A stretch of DNA of 64,000 nucleotides from Alkalihalobacterium sp048323755 (GTDB taxonomy: Bacteria > Bacillota > Bacilli > Bacillales > Bacillaceae_F). A program made the translations under genes and the position numbers. Position 1 is the stretch's first letter, and each line of letters opens with the position of its first letter. The stretch lies in contig NZ_JBLWFS010000004.1 in NCBI RefSeq assembly GCF_048323755.1, forward strand, positions 234,623 through 298,622, written 5' to 3'. The notes under the pieces are model-generated. The model ran no database searches and had not been told where the DNA came from. It saw nothing but the letters and a program-made list of their open reading frames with translations. Below are positions 52,323-60,955 of the stretch, piece after piece.

Positions 52323-53363
52323 TTATTCAGTAATATTTTCAAAAATGGTAGTTACTTCAGGGGCATCTTCGATAAGTCCAGCAGATAATAACCAGTCAAT
52401 GACTTCTTGCCATGATTCTACTGTTTGACTTCCGAAACTTTCATTTTCAGTTTCCATTTTAGAAAGAAGAATTTCTAAGCTTTGATCTTCAACTTCGCGA
52501 ATAAGTGGGAAGTTGGCTTGGTCTTGATTTGCAAATAAAATATCTAAACTTTCTGCAGGATTGTTTTTCATTTTCTCATAACCTTTTACAGCTGCACGCC
52601 AGAATGCTTCAATCTCTTCACGTTTTTCTTCTAAATGATCTTCATTGGTTACAATTACTAACTCATAATATGAAGGAACACCGTAATCTATCGGATTGAA
52701 ATAACGGATGTCATGACCTTGATGCTTTAACACAGGGTATTCATGGTTAATATAAGTACCGATCACAGCATCTACACGCTCACTTACAATCGAAGAACCT
52801 AGTTCAAATCCAACATCCATTATGTTTACTTGGTCGTAATCACCGCCATCAGCTTCGACCATTGTTTTTAAAATCGGTTCATTAACAGGAATCCCCGGGT
52901 AACCAACTGTTTTGCCTTCTAAATCTGCTGGTGACTCAATGTCACTGTCAGCCATGACCATCATATGGTTTAAAGGGGACCGAACGATAGCAGCTACTGA
53001 AACGACTGGAACATCTTTTGTACGAGCCATAATGACGTCAGGTTGGTATGTAATCCCTAGAGTCACCCCGCCAGAAGCAGCCAGATTTATAGGGTCTGTT
53101 GGGTTAGCAGGGAAAACAATCTTTACATCTAATCCTTCCTCTTCAAAGTAACCTTCTTCTAATGCCGCGTATAAATAAGAATGGACAGCATTTGGATACC
53201 AATCAAGCATAATATCAATACTCGTTAATTCTTCTGTTTCAACTGTACCTGTTGTATCTCCTTCTGTTGCTTCATCATTTTCTTCTTGTTGTTGATCCGC
53301 ACCACACGCTGCTAGGCTTAAAGCGGTTGCAAGAGAAAGTACAAACATTGATAGTTTTTTCAT
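52323..53363 (-). CDS. thiY: ABC transporter substrate-binding lipoprotein for thiamin pyrimidine precursors
   Basis: A 346-residue NMT1/ThiY-like periplasmic-type binding protein anchored as a lipoprotein: signal peptide with LSLAAC lipobox, acidic linker, then IDIMLDWYPNAVHSYLYAALEEGYFEEEGLDVKI, the usual opening of HMP-type binding proteins. Conserved parts include AASGGVTLGITYQPDV and GKTVGYPGIPVNEP. In B. halodurans the homologous ThiY binds N-formyl-4-amino-5-aminomethyl-2-methylpyrimidine. ATG 53363 follows GGAGG and overlaps the permease stop by ATGA. Last gene of the operon. Confidence 0.9.
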   Translation of the reverse strand: MKKLSMFVLSLATALSLAACGADQQQEENDEATEGDTTGTVETEELTSIDIMLDWYPNAVHSYLYAALEEGYFEEEGLDVKIVFPANPTDPINLAASGGVTLGITYQPDVIMARTKDVPVVSVAAIVRSPLNHMMVMADSDIESPADLEGKTVGYPGIPVNEPILKTMVEADGGDYDQVNIMDVGFELGSSIVSERVDAVIGTYINHEYPVLKHQGHDIRYFNPIDYGVPSYYELVIVTNEDHLEEKREEIEAFWRAAVKGYEKMKNNPAESLDILFANQDQANFPLIREVEDQSLEILLSKMETENESFGSQTVESWQEVIDWLLSAGLIEDAPEVTTIFENITE

Positions 53364-54112
53364 GATTTTTTCCTCCATTTTAGTAAATAGGTTTCGAGTG
53401 CTTTAACGATTAAAAATAAGGTAATGCCAAGAATTGATAACCAGACAATCGGGGCAAAAACGCCAGCGCCATCAAATTGCGTCATCATCCTGCGGCTAAA
53501 ATAGCCTAAACCTGCATTGGCTCCTAACCATTCACCGATTGCCGCTCCAATAACGCTTAAAGTAACAGCTACTTTTAAGCCAGAGAAGAAATAGGGCAGA
53601 GCAGTTGGAACTTGAATTTTAAAAAAAGTTTGCCAGCGGTTAGCTCCCATTGTTCGTAATAAATCGATATGATCTTTACTCGTGGAGCGAAGACCATCAA
53701 ATGCGCCAATCGTTATTGGAAAGAATGTAATAAGAACGGTAACAACGACTTTACTCCAAATGGTATAACCAAACCACAATACGAAAATGGGTGCTAGAGC
53801 AATAATGGGAATGGTTTGCGAAGCAATCACAATAGGAAAAAATGTCTTTTCAGCGAGTGTACTCATGTTCATCCACACTGCTAAGCTAACCCCAAATACA
53901 ATCGATATAACCAGACCAATCAGTACAACTTCTAGAGTTGCAAGTAAATGGACTTTAAAAAGAACGTCATGCAATTCAACCATCTTAGCTAAAATTAATG
54001 TGGGTGAAGGCAGGATAAATGGCTTATTTACCTGATTTGCAGCTATCTCCCACCCAAGAAGCAGCAGGAGTAAAAGAATGACTGAACTTGCATAATATTT
54101 TAATTGTTTCAT
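53360..54112 (-). CDS. thiX: ABC transporter permease for thiamin pyrimidine precursors
   Basis: A 250-residue permease of the SsuC/TauC type with six membrane segments. The EAA loop is LRTMGANRWQTFFKIQVPTALPYFFSGLKVAV. It overlaps both neighbours by four bases, thiZ before and thiY after, as in the known thiXYZ order rearrangements. It forms the membrane channel of the importer. Confidence 0.92.
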   Translation of the reverse strand: MKQLKYYASSVILLLLLLLGWEIAANQVNKPFILPSPTLILAKMVELHDVLFKVHLLATLEVVLIGLVISIVFGVSLAVWMNMSTLAEKTFFPIVIASQTIPIIALAPIFVLWFGYTIWSKVVVTVLITFFPITIGAFDGLRSTSKDHIDLLRTMGANRWQTFFKIQVPTALPYFFSGLKVAVTLSVIGAAIGEWLGANAGLGYFSRRMMTQFDGAGVFAPIVWLSILGITLFLIVKALETYLLKWRKKS

Positions 54113-54885
54113 AGCTTCACCTGCTGCCGTAATTCATGTAGTAATTCACTTTTAATTGTTGCCAGTTCCGGTGAAAGTAAGTCTTCTAGTTTCCTAGGTC
54201 GTGGTAATGGTACTTGTATTTCTTTAAAAGTCGACAGTGGCGATTGCGAGAAAAGAAATACTCGATCCGATAAAAATAACGCTTCGTCTACATCGTGAGT
54301 AATAAAAACGACTGTTTTTTCAAGTTTACCCCATTGATCTAGAAGCCACTCTTGCATGGATAGACGTGTTACTGCATCGAGTGCACTAAAAGGTTCATCG
54401 AGAAGTAACAGGTTTCCCCCGCCAAGCATGGCTCGTAAAAAAGAGACTCGTTGTCTCATTCCCCCAGACAGCTGATTGGGAAAGTCATATTCATGGCCTT
54501 TGAGCCCGAATTCTTCAAGTAACTGCAAAACCTGTTCTTTTCTGTCTTTTTTAGTAAATCCATTAATTTCAAGTGGTAGAAACGCATTATCAAGGATATT
54601 TCGCCAGTCAAGAAGCATATCTTGTTGGGGCATGTAACCGACCTTGCCTAAGCGTTTCATTTCCTCTTCTCCATACAGCGATATCGAGCCTTTTGTCGGT
54701 TGTTCCAGCCCTGTTATTAATCTGAAAATGGTGCTCTTGCCAGATCCACTCGGTCCTAATAAGCTTACAAATTCGCCACTTTGGATGGTAAAAGATAAAT
54801 GGTCAAGAATGGGTGTTACCTTTTCTTTCTTTTTTCCTTTATAGGAAAAGGAAACATCGTCAAACGTTAAGACATTATTGCTCAT
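54109..54885 (-). CDS. thiZ: ABC transporter ATP-binding protein for thiamin pyrimidine precursors
   Basis: A 258-residue ATPase with Walker A GPSGSGKST, signature LSGGMRQRVSFLRA, Walker B LLLLDEPFSALD and the switch His in VVFITHDVDEAL. ATG 54885 (or the adjacent 54888) is used; neither has a strong site, and the start overlaps the end of tenA, so translation is probably coupled. The longer frame to 54939 runs deep into tenA and is not credible. Confidence 0.92.
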   Translation of the reverse strand: MSNNVLTFDDVSFSYKGKKKEKVTPILDHLSFTIQSGEFVSLLGPSGSGKSTIFRLITGLEQPTKGSISLYGEEEMKRLGKVGYMPQQDMLLDWRNILDNAFLPLEINGFTKKDRKEQVLQLLEEFGLKGHEYDFPNQLSGGMRQRVSFLRAMLGGGNLLLLDEPFSALDAVTRLSMQEWLLDQWGKLEKTVVFITHDVDEALFLSDRVFLFSQSPLSTFKEIQVPLPRPRKLEDLLSPELATIKSELLHELRQQVKL

Positions 54886-55555
54886 CATCTGTCGGCCACA
54901 TCTGTAAGTTGTAAGACATATCCCAGAACATATACTCATAGCGACTTGTATTTAGAAAAATTTCTTCAAGAGCGGTTAGTTCAGCTTCTGTTCTTCCTTC
55001 TGCTAGTTCATTCATTAAAGTGATAAGCCAATCCGCTAATTCTCCAAACTCTTCAGAGGCGTACATCTTTACCCATTCACCGTATGTTTCATTTTCAAGT
55101 GCTCCAGGAATTTTACTTAACTCCGTTCCAATCTCATAATAACTCCAAGTGCACGGCAGGACAGCTGCAACGAGGTCTGCTAATGAACCGCGTTGGGAAA
55201 CATTTAGCATATATCCACTATAAGCTAGAGTAGTTGGAGCGGCTTTTGTTGCTTCAAGTTCTGCCTCACTTATTCCGAGACGACTTGCGTATTGTCGATG
55301 TAAATCCATTTCTACATTTAATGTAGAGTCTAGTAATTTTGCAAAGGTTGACATCGTTTTAAGGTCAGTTCCTTTAAGACTGCCTAGTGCAAATAAACGT
55401 GCATAATCAATGAGGTACAAGTAGTCTTGTTGCATAAAAAACTTAAACTTTTTAATATCTAACGTACCATGGCCAATTCCTTGAACAAACGGATGGTCAT
55501 GGCTCTTTCTCCAAATTGGATTTGCTTTTTCGTATAAGCGATCTGTAAATTTCAT
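54875..55555 (-). CDS. tenA: thiaminase II / aminopyrimidine aminohydrolase
   Basis: A 226-residue TenA enzyme that hydrolyses 4-amino-5-aminomethyl-2-methylpyrimidine to HMP in thiamin salvage. The catalytic cysteine is Cys135 in AVLPCTWSYYEIG, with supporting FFMQQDYLYLIDYARLFA and YASEEFGELADWL. Length and cysteine number match B. subtilis TenA. It lies between the ylmB-like gene and thiZ under the TPP riboswitch. The repeat array at 55607-55863 separates it from the upstream gene. Confidence 0.96.
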   Translation of the reverse strand: MKFTDRLYEKANPIWRKSHDHPFVQGIGHGTLDIKKFKFFMQQDYLYLIDYARLFALGSLKGTDLKTMSTFAKLLDSTLNVEMDLHRQYASRLGISEAELEATKAAPTTLAYSGYMLNVSQRGSLADLVAAVLPCTWSYYEIGTELSKIPGALENETYGEWVKMYASEEFGELADWLITLMNELAEGRTEAELTALEEIFLNTSRYEYMFWDMSYNLQMWPTDDEQ

Positions 55556-55606
55556 TTTTAACCACTCCTTATCTATTTTCGTTTTTATAAGCCGCTAATC
55601 AGGCAC

Positions 55607-55863
55607 TTCCACCTTTCGTTGTCTAGTTTCAGGCTCCATCGGCTCGAGGTCGCTTCAGACCATCAATCGTGTCCAAAAGCAGGACACGATTTGCTGTTCC
55701 TCCAGCGCTTGTCGCCGATTACAGGAGCCTTCCACCTTTCGTGTCTAGTTTCAGGCTCCGTCGGCTCGAGGTCGCTTCAGTCCATCAATCGTGTCCAAAA
55801 GCAGGACACGAATTGCTGTTCTTCCAGCGCTTGTCGCCGATTAACGGGAGCCTTCCACCTTTC
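55607..55863. repeat. two tandem 122-base repeat units plus partial third
   Basis: TCTAGTTTCAGGCTCC begins at 55622 and again at 55744, a period of 122. Each unit contains GGCTCGAGGTCGCTTCAG, CGTGTCC-AAAAGCA-GGACACG (a hairpin) and CCAGCGCTTGTCGCCGATTA. CTTCCACCTTTC occurs three times as boundary (about 55606, 55729, 55852). The units are nearly identical and richer in G+C than the flanks. The last codons and the stop of the ylmB-like gene lie in the right edge. Confidence 0.85.
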
Positions 55864-57133
55864 TCGTATTACACCATTCGTAAATGAATTGAGTCATTAC
55901 TTTTGTAAATTGAACGAGTTGGTCAATTGAAAGTTGTTCATTTACGGCATGAGCATGCTCGAGTTTTCCAGGTCCATAAATAACGGTAGGAATACCTTCT
56001 TCTCCAAGCCAGCCTCCATCTGTTACTGTAGGAGACATCCCAATTGTAGCCTTTTCATGAAGAACTGATTGATGAACATGAGCTAATGTTTGAAGGCCTT
56101 CGTGCTTCTCATCAATTGCGAGAGAAGGGAAGATTTCGCCACGGTCCTCAATCATAGATGAGCCGCCCCAACGAAATGTTGGGAGGTTCTCTCTAAGCCA
56201 TGGATCAGCTTTTGCAACATTAAGAATATGTTCTTCAATTTCTTTTGCAATCTCTTCATGATTTTCATTTGGATAAAAATGTACCGTAATCCATAAGGCG
56301 CATCGATCAGCTATGAAAGCAGCATGACGGCCACCTTCAATAACGGCTGGATTAATCGTTGTCATTCCAGCAGGAAATCCAGGGAATGACTTTGTAACTG
56401 CCCAATGTTGCTCAAGATCTTTTAATCCTTCAATAATTTTTGTCATTTTTTCAATGGCACTTGCTCCAAATAAACCACCACCTGCATGGATCATACTGCG
56501 ACGGTTTGCATCATGAAATGTTTGTGCACTTTGTATTGTAATCCAGCCGGTAATGACTCCACCTTGCCCTTGGATTTGGCAGTCACTTGTATCGACTACG
56601 ACAGCGAAATCAGCATCATACCCTTTTTTACAACACTCAAGTGTTCCTGCTTCACCAACCTCTTCACCAATAACCGACTGGAAGGTAAGGTCGCCAGAAA
56701 GGGTAACTCCAGCTTCTTTTAGTAGCTTAATAGCAAATAAAGACCCGGCGAGACCTCCTTTCATATCAGCAGCTCCACGACCGTACAAGATATTATCTTT
56801 TACAACAGGGGTGAAAGGGTCTTGCTCCCATTGTTCTCCTTCTTCAACAGAAGCGACATCAATATGACCATTAATAAGGAGGCTGTTGTATTCCGTAGAT
56901 TTTGTTCCAGTTAGAACCCCAACTACATTAGGATCACCTTCATATACATCCCACTTATCAATCGAAAACCCTATGTCATTTAAATATGTAGCAATAAATC
57001 CTTGTGCATCAGCAGTATTTCGAGCAGGCGGGCTTGGTGTTTGATAGCGAATTAATGTTTTGGCTAGATCAACAAGTTCCTCTTTTCGTTCATCAATCTG
57101 GTGAAGTAGTAGATCAATAGATGTTTTGTTCAA
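55841..57133 (-). CDS. ylmB: M20 family amidohydrolase, formylaminopyrimidine deformylase (YlmB-like)
   Basis: A 430-residue zinc hydrolase of the ArgE/DapE type with LLINGHIDVAS (metal His/Asp), GRGAADMKGG (bridging Asp) and VIGEEVGEAGT (general base Glu). In B. halodurans YlmB removes the formyl group from N-formyl-aminomethylpyrimidine before TenA acts; the location directly behind the TPP riboswitch and before tenA supports the same role here. TTG 57133 has AAAGGAG upstream; the ATG at 57151 overlaps that site. The C terminus (KVEGSR) is encoded by repeat sequence. Confidence 0.85.
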   Translation of the reverse strand: MNKTSIDLLLHQIDERKEELVDLAKTLIRYQTPSPPARNTADAQGFIATYLNDIGFSIDKWDVYEGDPNVVGVLTGTKSTEYNSLLINGHIDVASVEEGEQWEQDPFTPVVKDNILYGRGAADMKGGLAGSLFAIKLLKEAGVTLSGDLTFQSVIGEEVGEAGTLECCKKGYDADFAVVVDTSDCQIQGQGGVITGWITIQSAQTFHDANRRSMIHAGGGLFGASAIEKMTKIIEGLKDLEQHWAVTKSFPGFPAGMTTINPAVIEGGRHAAFIADRCALWITVHFYPNENHEEIAKEIEEHILNVAKADPWLRENLPTFRWGGSSMIEDRGEIFPSLAIDEKHEGLQTLAHVHQSVLHEKATIGMSPTVTDGGWLGEEGIPTVIYGPGKLEHAHAVNEQLSIDQLVQFTKVMTQFIYEWCNTRKVEGSR

Positions 57134-57188
57134 AATACGCACTCCTTTCAATAATAGAATGAAAAACTGATACTACTCCTAAATAGCA

Positions 57189-57223
57189 TAAAAAAACCAC
57201 TTCCGATTGAGAGGGAAGTGGTT
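57189..57223 (-). terminator. riboswitch-controlled terminator of the thi operon
   Basis: AACCACTTCC pairs with GGAAGTGGTT (perfect 10-base stem, nine-base loop), followed by a run of seven T on the minus strand. It lies between the TPP aptamer and the first gene. Confidence 0.93.
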
Positions 57224-57277
57224 GAATAGTCAGTACGAATTAAATGTTTTAACATTGCCTTATTCGCTGTCCTGACT

Positions 57278-57366
57278 ATCCACTTCCCTCCGCTAGTATT
57301 ATCTAGATCAGGTACAAGGGTTTAGGCATTTGCCAGTCTCAGCTAATAAAAAGCACCCCTAGTAGA
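57278..57366 (-). promoter_or_regulatory. TPP riboswitch (THI element)
   Basis: Read on the minus strand, the conserved parts appear in order: ACTAGGGGTGC, CTGAGA, the ACCCTTGTACCTGATC segment, GATAATACTAGCG and GGAGGGAAGTGG. These are the hallmarks of the TPP aptamer. A terminator follows at 57189-57223, and the 3' end of the aptamer can pair with the terminator's left arm, so thiamin diphosphate should cause early termination and turn the operon off. Confidence 0.97.
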
Positions 57367-57983
57367 TATTTCATATTAAGATTTAATTTGCTACTCTGTG
57401 TACAAAATTAACACACTTACAGTAGAAACTCAACCGAAAAATCAGAAAGTACTGAAACAATAAGAGTTATGAAAATACCTGTTTCATAACAGATTAATGA
57501 GTTTTGCTTTTTTTGTAACAGTTAATATAGAATTCCCAGTATGAAGGGAATGTTAGTTAGTTGAATTTTATTTTTTTATGGAATGGGCTTCGGTAATTGA
57601 GTAATATTTTTCCGCTACTTTATGAAAATAGTCTGAAGTTAATGGTATTGTAAGGAAATAGAAGAAGTTAAGGAAAATTAAATTCTTAACTATTTGTTTA
57701 AAAGATTGAATATTACGACTATTTATAAAAGATCAAAAAAAGTGAAAAAAGTGGTTGAGTTTTCTATTTATCTGTTATATTATAAAAGTGTAAACAACAA
57801 ACTGTAGTAATACAGAAAAGAAGTAAAGAAGTTGGGGTCAATTGATTGAGAAATATTATTATCTACGATTTTTGATCAACTAGTAACCAATTAATCTATA
57901 CAGAAACTTACATAGCATTGGTCAACTAGATATAATAACTCAATCATAATTAAAATTTAATGAAGAAAAGGGAGATGGAGATT
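57367..57983. promoter_or_regulatory. divergent upstream region of thi operon and isocitrate lyase
   Basis: Contains the inverted repeat GTTATGAAA (57466-57474) with TTTCATAAC (57482-57490), a second one ATTCCC (57532-57537) with GGGAAT (57546-57551), and a likely aceA promoter: TTGAGT (57755-57760), 17 bases, TATTAT (57778-57783). The leader from there to the ATG is about 195 bases. No gene is supported. Confidence 0.55.
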
Positions 57984-59276
57984 ATGGCAAAAGTAAACAT
58001 TCAAGAAGAAGCTAAGAAATTACAAGAGCAGTGGGATAATGACCCACGTTGGGCTGGTATCGAACGTCCTTATTCAGCTGAAGAAGTAGTTCGTTTACGC
58101 GGTTCTGTTCAAATTGATCATACATTAGCACGTTTAGGTTCACAAAAATTATGGAAGCTTGTAAATGAAGAGCCTTATGTAAATGCACTTGGTGCACTTA
58201 CTGGTGGTCAAGCGGTTCAACAAGTAAAAGCTGGACTAAAAGCAATCTACTTAAGTGGATGGCAAGTAGCTGCTGATGCTAACCTTGCTGGTCACATGTA
58301 TCCTGACCAAAGTTTATATCCTGCAAACTCAGTACCACAAGTTGTTAAGCGTATCAACAACTCTTTACAACGTGCGGATCAAATTCAACATATGGAAGGC
58401 GAAGGCGAAGTTGATTATTTCGCACCAATCGTAGCTGACGCTGAAGCTGGTTTTGGTGGACAGCTAAACGTATTTGAACTTATGAAAGGCATGATTGAAG
58501 CTGGTGCGTCTGGTGTTCACTTTGAAGACCAATTAGCTTCTGAGAAAAAATGTGGTCACTTAGGTGGTAAGGTACTTATCCCTACACAAACAGCTGTACG
58601 TAACTTAGTATCAGCTCGTCTTGCAGCAGACGTTTCTGGTGTACCAACACTAGTAATTGCTCGTACAGATGCTGATGCAGCTGACTTAATTACAAGCGAC
58701 ATCGATCCATTAGATGCTCCATTCATTACTGGTGAGCGTACTCCAGAAGGTTTCTTCCGTACAAATGCTGGTATCGACCAAGCAATTGCACGTGGTCTTG
58801 CTTATGCTCCATATGCTGACCTTATCTGGTGCGAAACTTCTAAACCAAGTCTTGAAGAAGCGAAGCAATTTGCTGATGCTATTCATGCAAAATTCCCTGG
58901 GAAAATGCTTGCATATAACTGCTCGCCTTCATTCAACTGGGAAGCTAACCTTGACAAAGATACAATCGAAACTTACCAACAAGAACTTGGTAAAATGGGA
59001 TACAAATTCCAATTCGTTACACTTGCTGGTTTCCACTCTCTTAACTACAGCATGTTTGAACTTGCTCGTGGCTATAAGACTCGTGGTATGGGTGCTTACT
59101 CTGAGCTTCAACAAGCTGAATTTGCTGCTGAAGAGCATGGTTACACAGCTACTCGTCACCAACGTGAAGTTGGTACTGGTTACTTTGACCAAGTATCTCA
59201 AACTGTATCTGGTGGTACTTCTTCAACTACAGCTCTTAAAGGTTCAACTGAAGAAGCACAATTCCAAAAGCAATAA
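57984..59276 (+). CDS. aceA: isocitrate lyase
   Basis: A 430-residue isocitrate lyase that splits isocitrate into glyoxylate and succinate. The catalytic cysteine is Cys190 in EKKCGHLGGKVL, with TLVIARTDADAADL, ANLAGHMYPDQSLYP and AYNCSPSFNWEANL also conserved. ATG 57984 follows GGGAGATGGAG; the longer frame from 57960 adds eight residues without better support. Codon use looks strongly biased toward abundant-protein choices (for example CGT, GGT, ACA). With malate synthase G at 35920-38100 it gives a complete glyoxylate shunt. Confidence 0.97.
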   Translation: MAKVNIQEEAKKLQEQWDNDPRWAGIERPYSAEEVVRLRGSVQIDHTLARLGSQKLWKLVNEEPYVNALGALTGGQAVQQVKAGLKAIYLSGWQVAADANLAGHMYPDQSLYPANSVPQVVKRINNSLQRADQIQHMEGEGEVDYFAPIVADAEAGFGGQLNVFELMKGMIEAGASGVHFEDQLASEKKCGHLGGKVLIPTQTAVRNLVSARLAADVSGVPTLVIARTDADAADLITSDIDPLDAPFITGERTPEGFFRTNAGIDQAIARGLAYAPYADLIWCETSKPSLEEAKQFADAIHAKFPGKMLAYNCSPSFNWEANLDKDTIETYQQELGKMGYKFQFVTLAGFHSLNYSMFELARGYKTRGMGAYSELQQAEFAAEEHGYTATRHQREVGTGYFDQVSQTVSGGTSSTTALKGSTEEAQFQKQ

Positions 59277-59334
59277 GAATTATAGCGTTTTTTTAACAAA
59301 ACTCTCTCATCAATTTAAATAATAAATTTTTGAA

Positions 59335-59369
59335 AGGCTGGCTACAATTTAGTAGTCAGCCTACTTTTT
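59335..59369 (+). terminator. terminator of isocitrate lyase gene
   Basis: AGGCTGGCTAC pairs with GTAGTCAGCCT (one mismatch) and is followed by a T run. Confidence 0.8.
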
Positions 59370-59387
59370 GTCACCTAAAGGCGCTAA

Positions 59388-59420
59388 AAAAACGAGCACA
59401 TACCATGTGCTCGTTTTTCA
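59388..59420. terminator. bidirectional terminator
   Basis: AAAAACGAGCACAT pairs with ATGTGCTCGTTTTT around a three-base loop; T runs on both strands. It closes the minus-strand RraA-like gene. Confidence 0.9.
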
Positions 59421-59437
59421 TACTCAACTTCGAAAGG

Positions 59438-59917
59438 TTAGTCAACCTTCTTTTCTGCAATTAATATACCATCGCCATCAGCATAAACATATTGATTAGG
59501 CTCCCAGTTTACTCCTGCAAATTGTACAGGTACGTTTGTATCACCCAACCCTTTTTTGATACTACGAATTGGATTCGTTCCAATTGCAAACACGCCAATA
59601 TTCATTTCGTTAATTTGTGCAGAATCGCGAATACAACCATTAATTATAACCCCAGCTAAATTACGTGATACTGCAATTTCAGCTAGGTTATCACCCATTA
59701 AAGCACATTTCTTTGACCCGCCCCCGTCAACTACGAGGACGCTTCCTTCAGGAACTTCTTGGAGAGCTTTTTTGACTAATACATTGTCTTCGAAAACACG
59801 TACAGTACAAATCGGTCCTTCAAATGTTTTTTTCTGACCCCAAAATTGAAAGATTGGTTCAGCGAGTAGTAATTGTTCTCCATGTGCATCGTGTAAGTCA
59901 GCAGTTTGTATTGGCAT
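59438..59917 (-). CDS. RraA-family protein (probable 4-hydroxy-4-methyl-2-oxoglutarate/oxaloacetate aldolase)
   Basis: A 159-residue protein with the RraA fold: TADLHDAHG at the N terminus, VLVVDGGGSKKCALMGDNLAEIAV and GVIINGCIRDSAQI with the conserved Gly-x-x-Arg-Asp substrate and metal residues. In enterobacteria RraA inhibits RNase E, but bacilli lack a classical RNase E, and many homologues are class II aldolases acting on pyruvate-type substrates. TAGGAGGAAAAATA precedes the ATG. Confidence 0.88.
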   Translation of the reverse strand: MPIQTADLHDAHGEQLLLAEPIFQFWGQKKTFEGPICTVRVFEDNVLVKKALQEVPEGSVLVVDGGGSKKCALMGDNLAEIAVSRNLAGVIINGCIRDSAQINEMNIGVFAIGTNPIRSIKKGLGDTNVPVQFAGVNWEPNQYVYADGDGILIAEKKVD

Positions 59918-60163
59918 TATTTTTCCTCCTAGACTATTGATGAATAAATATTCGTCATTTCCTATTAAAATTCCTGCTTTTTTGCTAAAGAATTTATGAC
60001 GTGAAGAGAATTTTTTTATTATTGTGGGATGTTATAATAGAGGTCTAATCGCTTTTTTGGTACAATCATACTATCGGAAAAAATCGTCATGTGTTTATTA
60101 CGCAAAACGACATTTTTCTCATACTTATTGAAAAAGAAAGAAAATTATTGGAGGCTTAAAACT

Positions 60164-60886
60164 ATGAAAATGATGGATGCAAACGAAATTATCTCTTTTA
60201 TCTCAAATAGTGTGAAAAAGACACCAGTTAAAGTACATATTAAAGGTGAGTTAGAAGGAATTGACTTCGGTTCTGACACAAAAGCATTTATTACAGGAAA
60301 TGTAGGAGTTCTTTTCGGAGAGTGGAAAGAAATCGAAGCAGCTATTCAGCAAAATGAAGCAAAAATTGAAGATTATGTCGTAGAAAATGATCGCCGCAAC
60401 TCAGCTATCCCATTACTTGACATGAAAAATATCCAAGCTCGTATTGAACCAGGTGCAATTATTCGTGACCAAGTTGAAATTGGTAACAACGCAGTTATCA
60501 TGATGGGTGCAAGCATTAACATCGGTTCAGTTATCGGAGAAGGTACGATGATTGATATGAACGTAGTAATGGGTGGACGTGCTACAGTAGGGAAGAACTG
60601 CCATATCGGTGCAGGTTCAGTCCTAGCAGGTGTAATTGAACCACCTTCTGCAAAACCAGTTGTAGTTGAAGATGATGTAGTCGTTGGAGCTAACGCGGTA
60701 ATTCTTGAAGGTGTTACGGTTGGTAAAGGTGCGGTAGTAGCTGCAGGGGCAATCGTTACTGAAGATGTACCTCCAAATACTGTTGTTGCTGGAACTCCAG
60801 CTCGTGTTATTAAAGAGATTGATGAAAAAACTAAAGGAAAAACAGAAATTAAGCAAGAATTACGTCGCTTAAACGAAGATAATTAA
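60164..60886 (+). CDS. dapH: 2,3,4,5-tetrahydropyridine-2,6-dicarboxylate N-acetyltransferase
   Basis: A 240-residue acetyltransferase that starts the acetyl branch of diaminopimelate and lysine synthesis using acetyl-CoA. The N-terminal alpha/beta part is followed by a left-handed beta helix with hexapeptide repeats: VEIGNNAVIMMGASINIGSVIG, GKNCHIGAGSVLAGVIEPPSAKPV and GANAVILEGVTVGKGAVVAAG (cited in parts). ATG 60164 follows TTGGAGG. TATAAT at 60033-60038 may belong to its promoter. First gene of a three-gene module. Confidence 0.97.
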   Translation: MKMMDANEIISFISNSVKKTPVKVHIKGELEGIDFGSDTKAFITGNVGVLFGEWKEIEAAIQQNEAKIEDYVVENDRRNSAIPLLDMKNIQARIEPGAIIRDQVEIGNNAVIMMGASINIGSVIGEGTMIDMNVVMGGRATVGKNCHIGAGSVLAGVIEPPSAKPVVVEDDVVVGANAVILEGVTVGKGAVVAAGAIVTEDVPPNTVVAGTPARVIKEIDEKTKGKTEIKQELRRLNEDN

Positions 60887-60955
60887 TCACTTATGGCATT
60901 CATTGAGCTTTCGCTTGATGGATGCCTCAATTCTATCTACAAAGGAGGGCCACTC

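Noticed and set aside
55619..55930. Frames across the tandem repeat array
   Set aside because: Produced by the repeat units themselves; both translate the same 122-base unit and show no protein family.
58714..59322. A 202-residue plus-strand frame inside isocitrate lyase
   Set aside because: It is a shifted frame of aceA, rich in Leu and Ser from strong codon bias, and has no ribosome-binding site.
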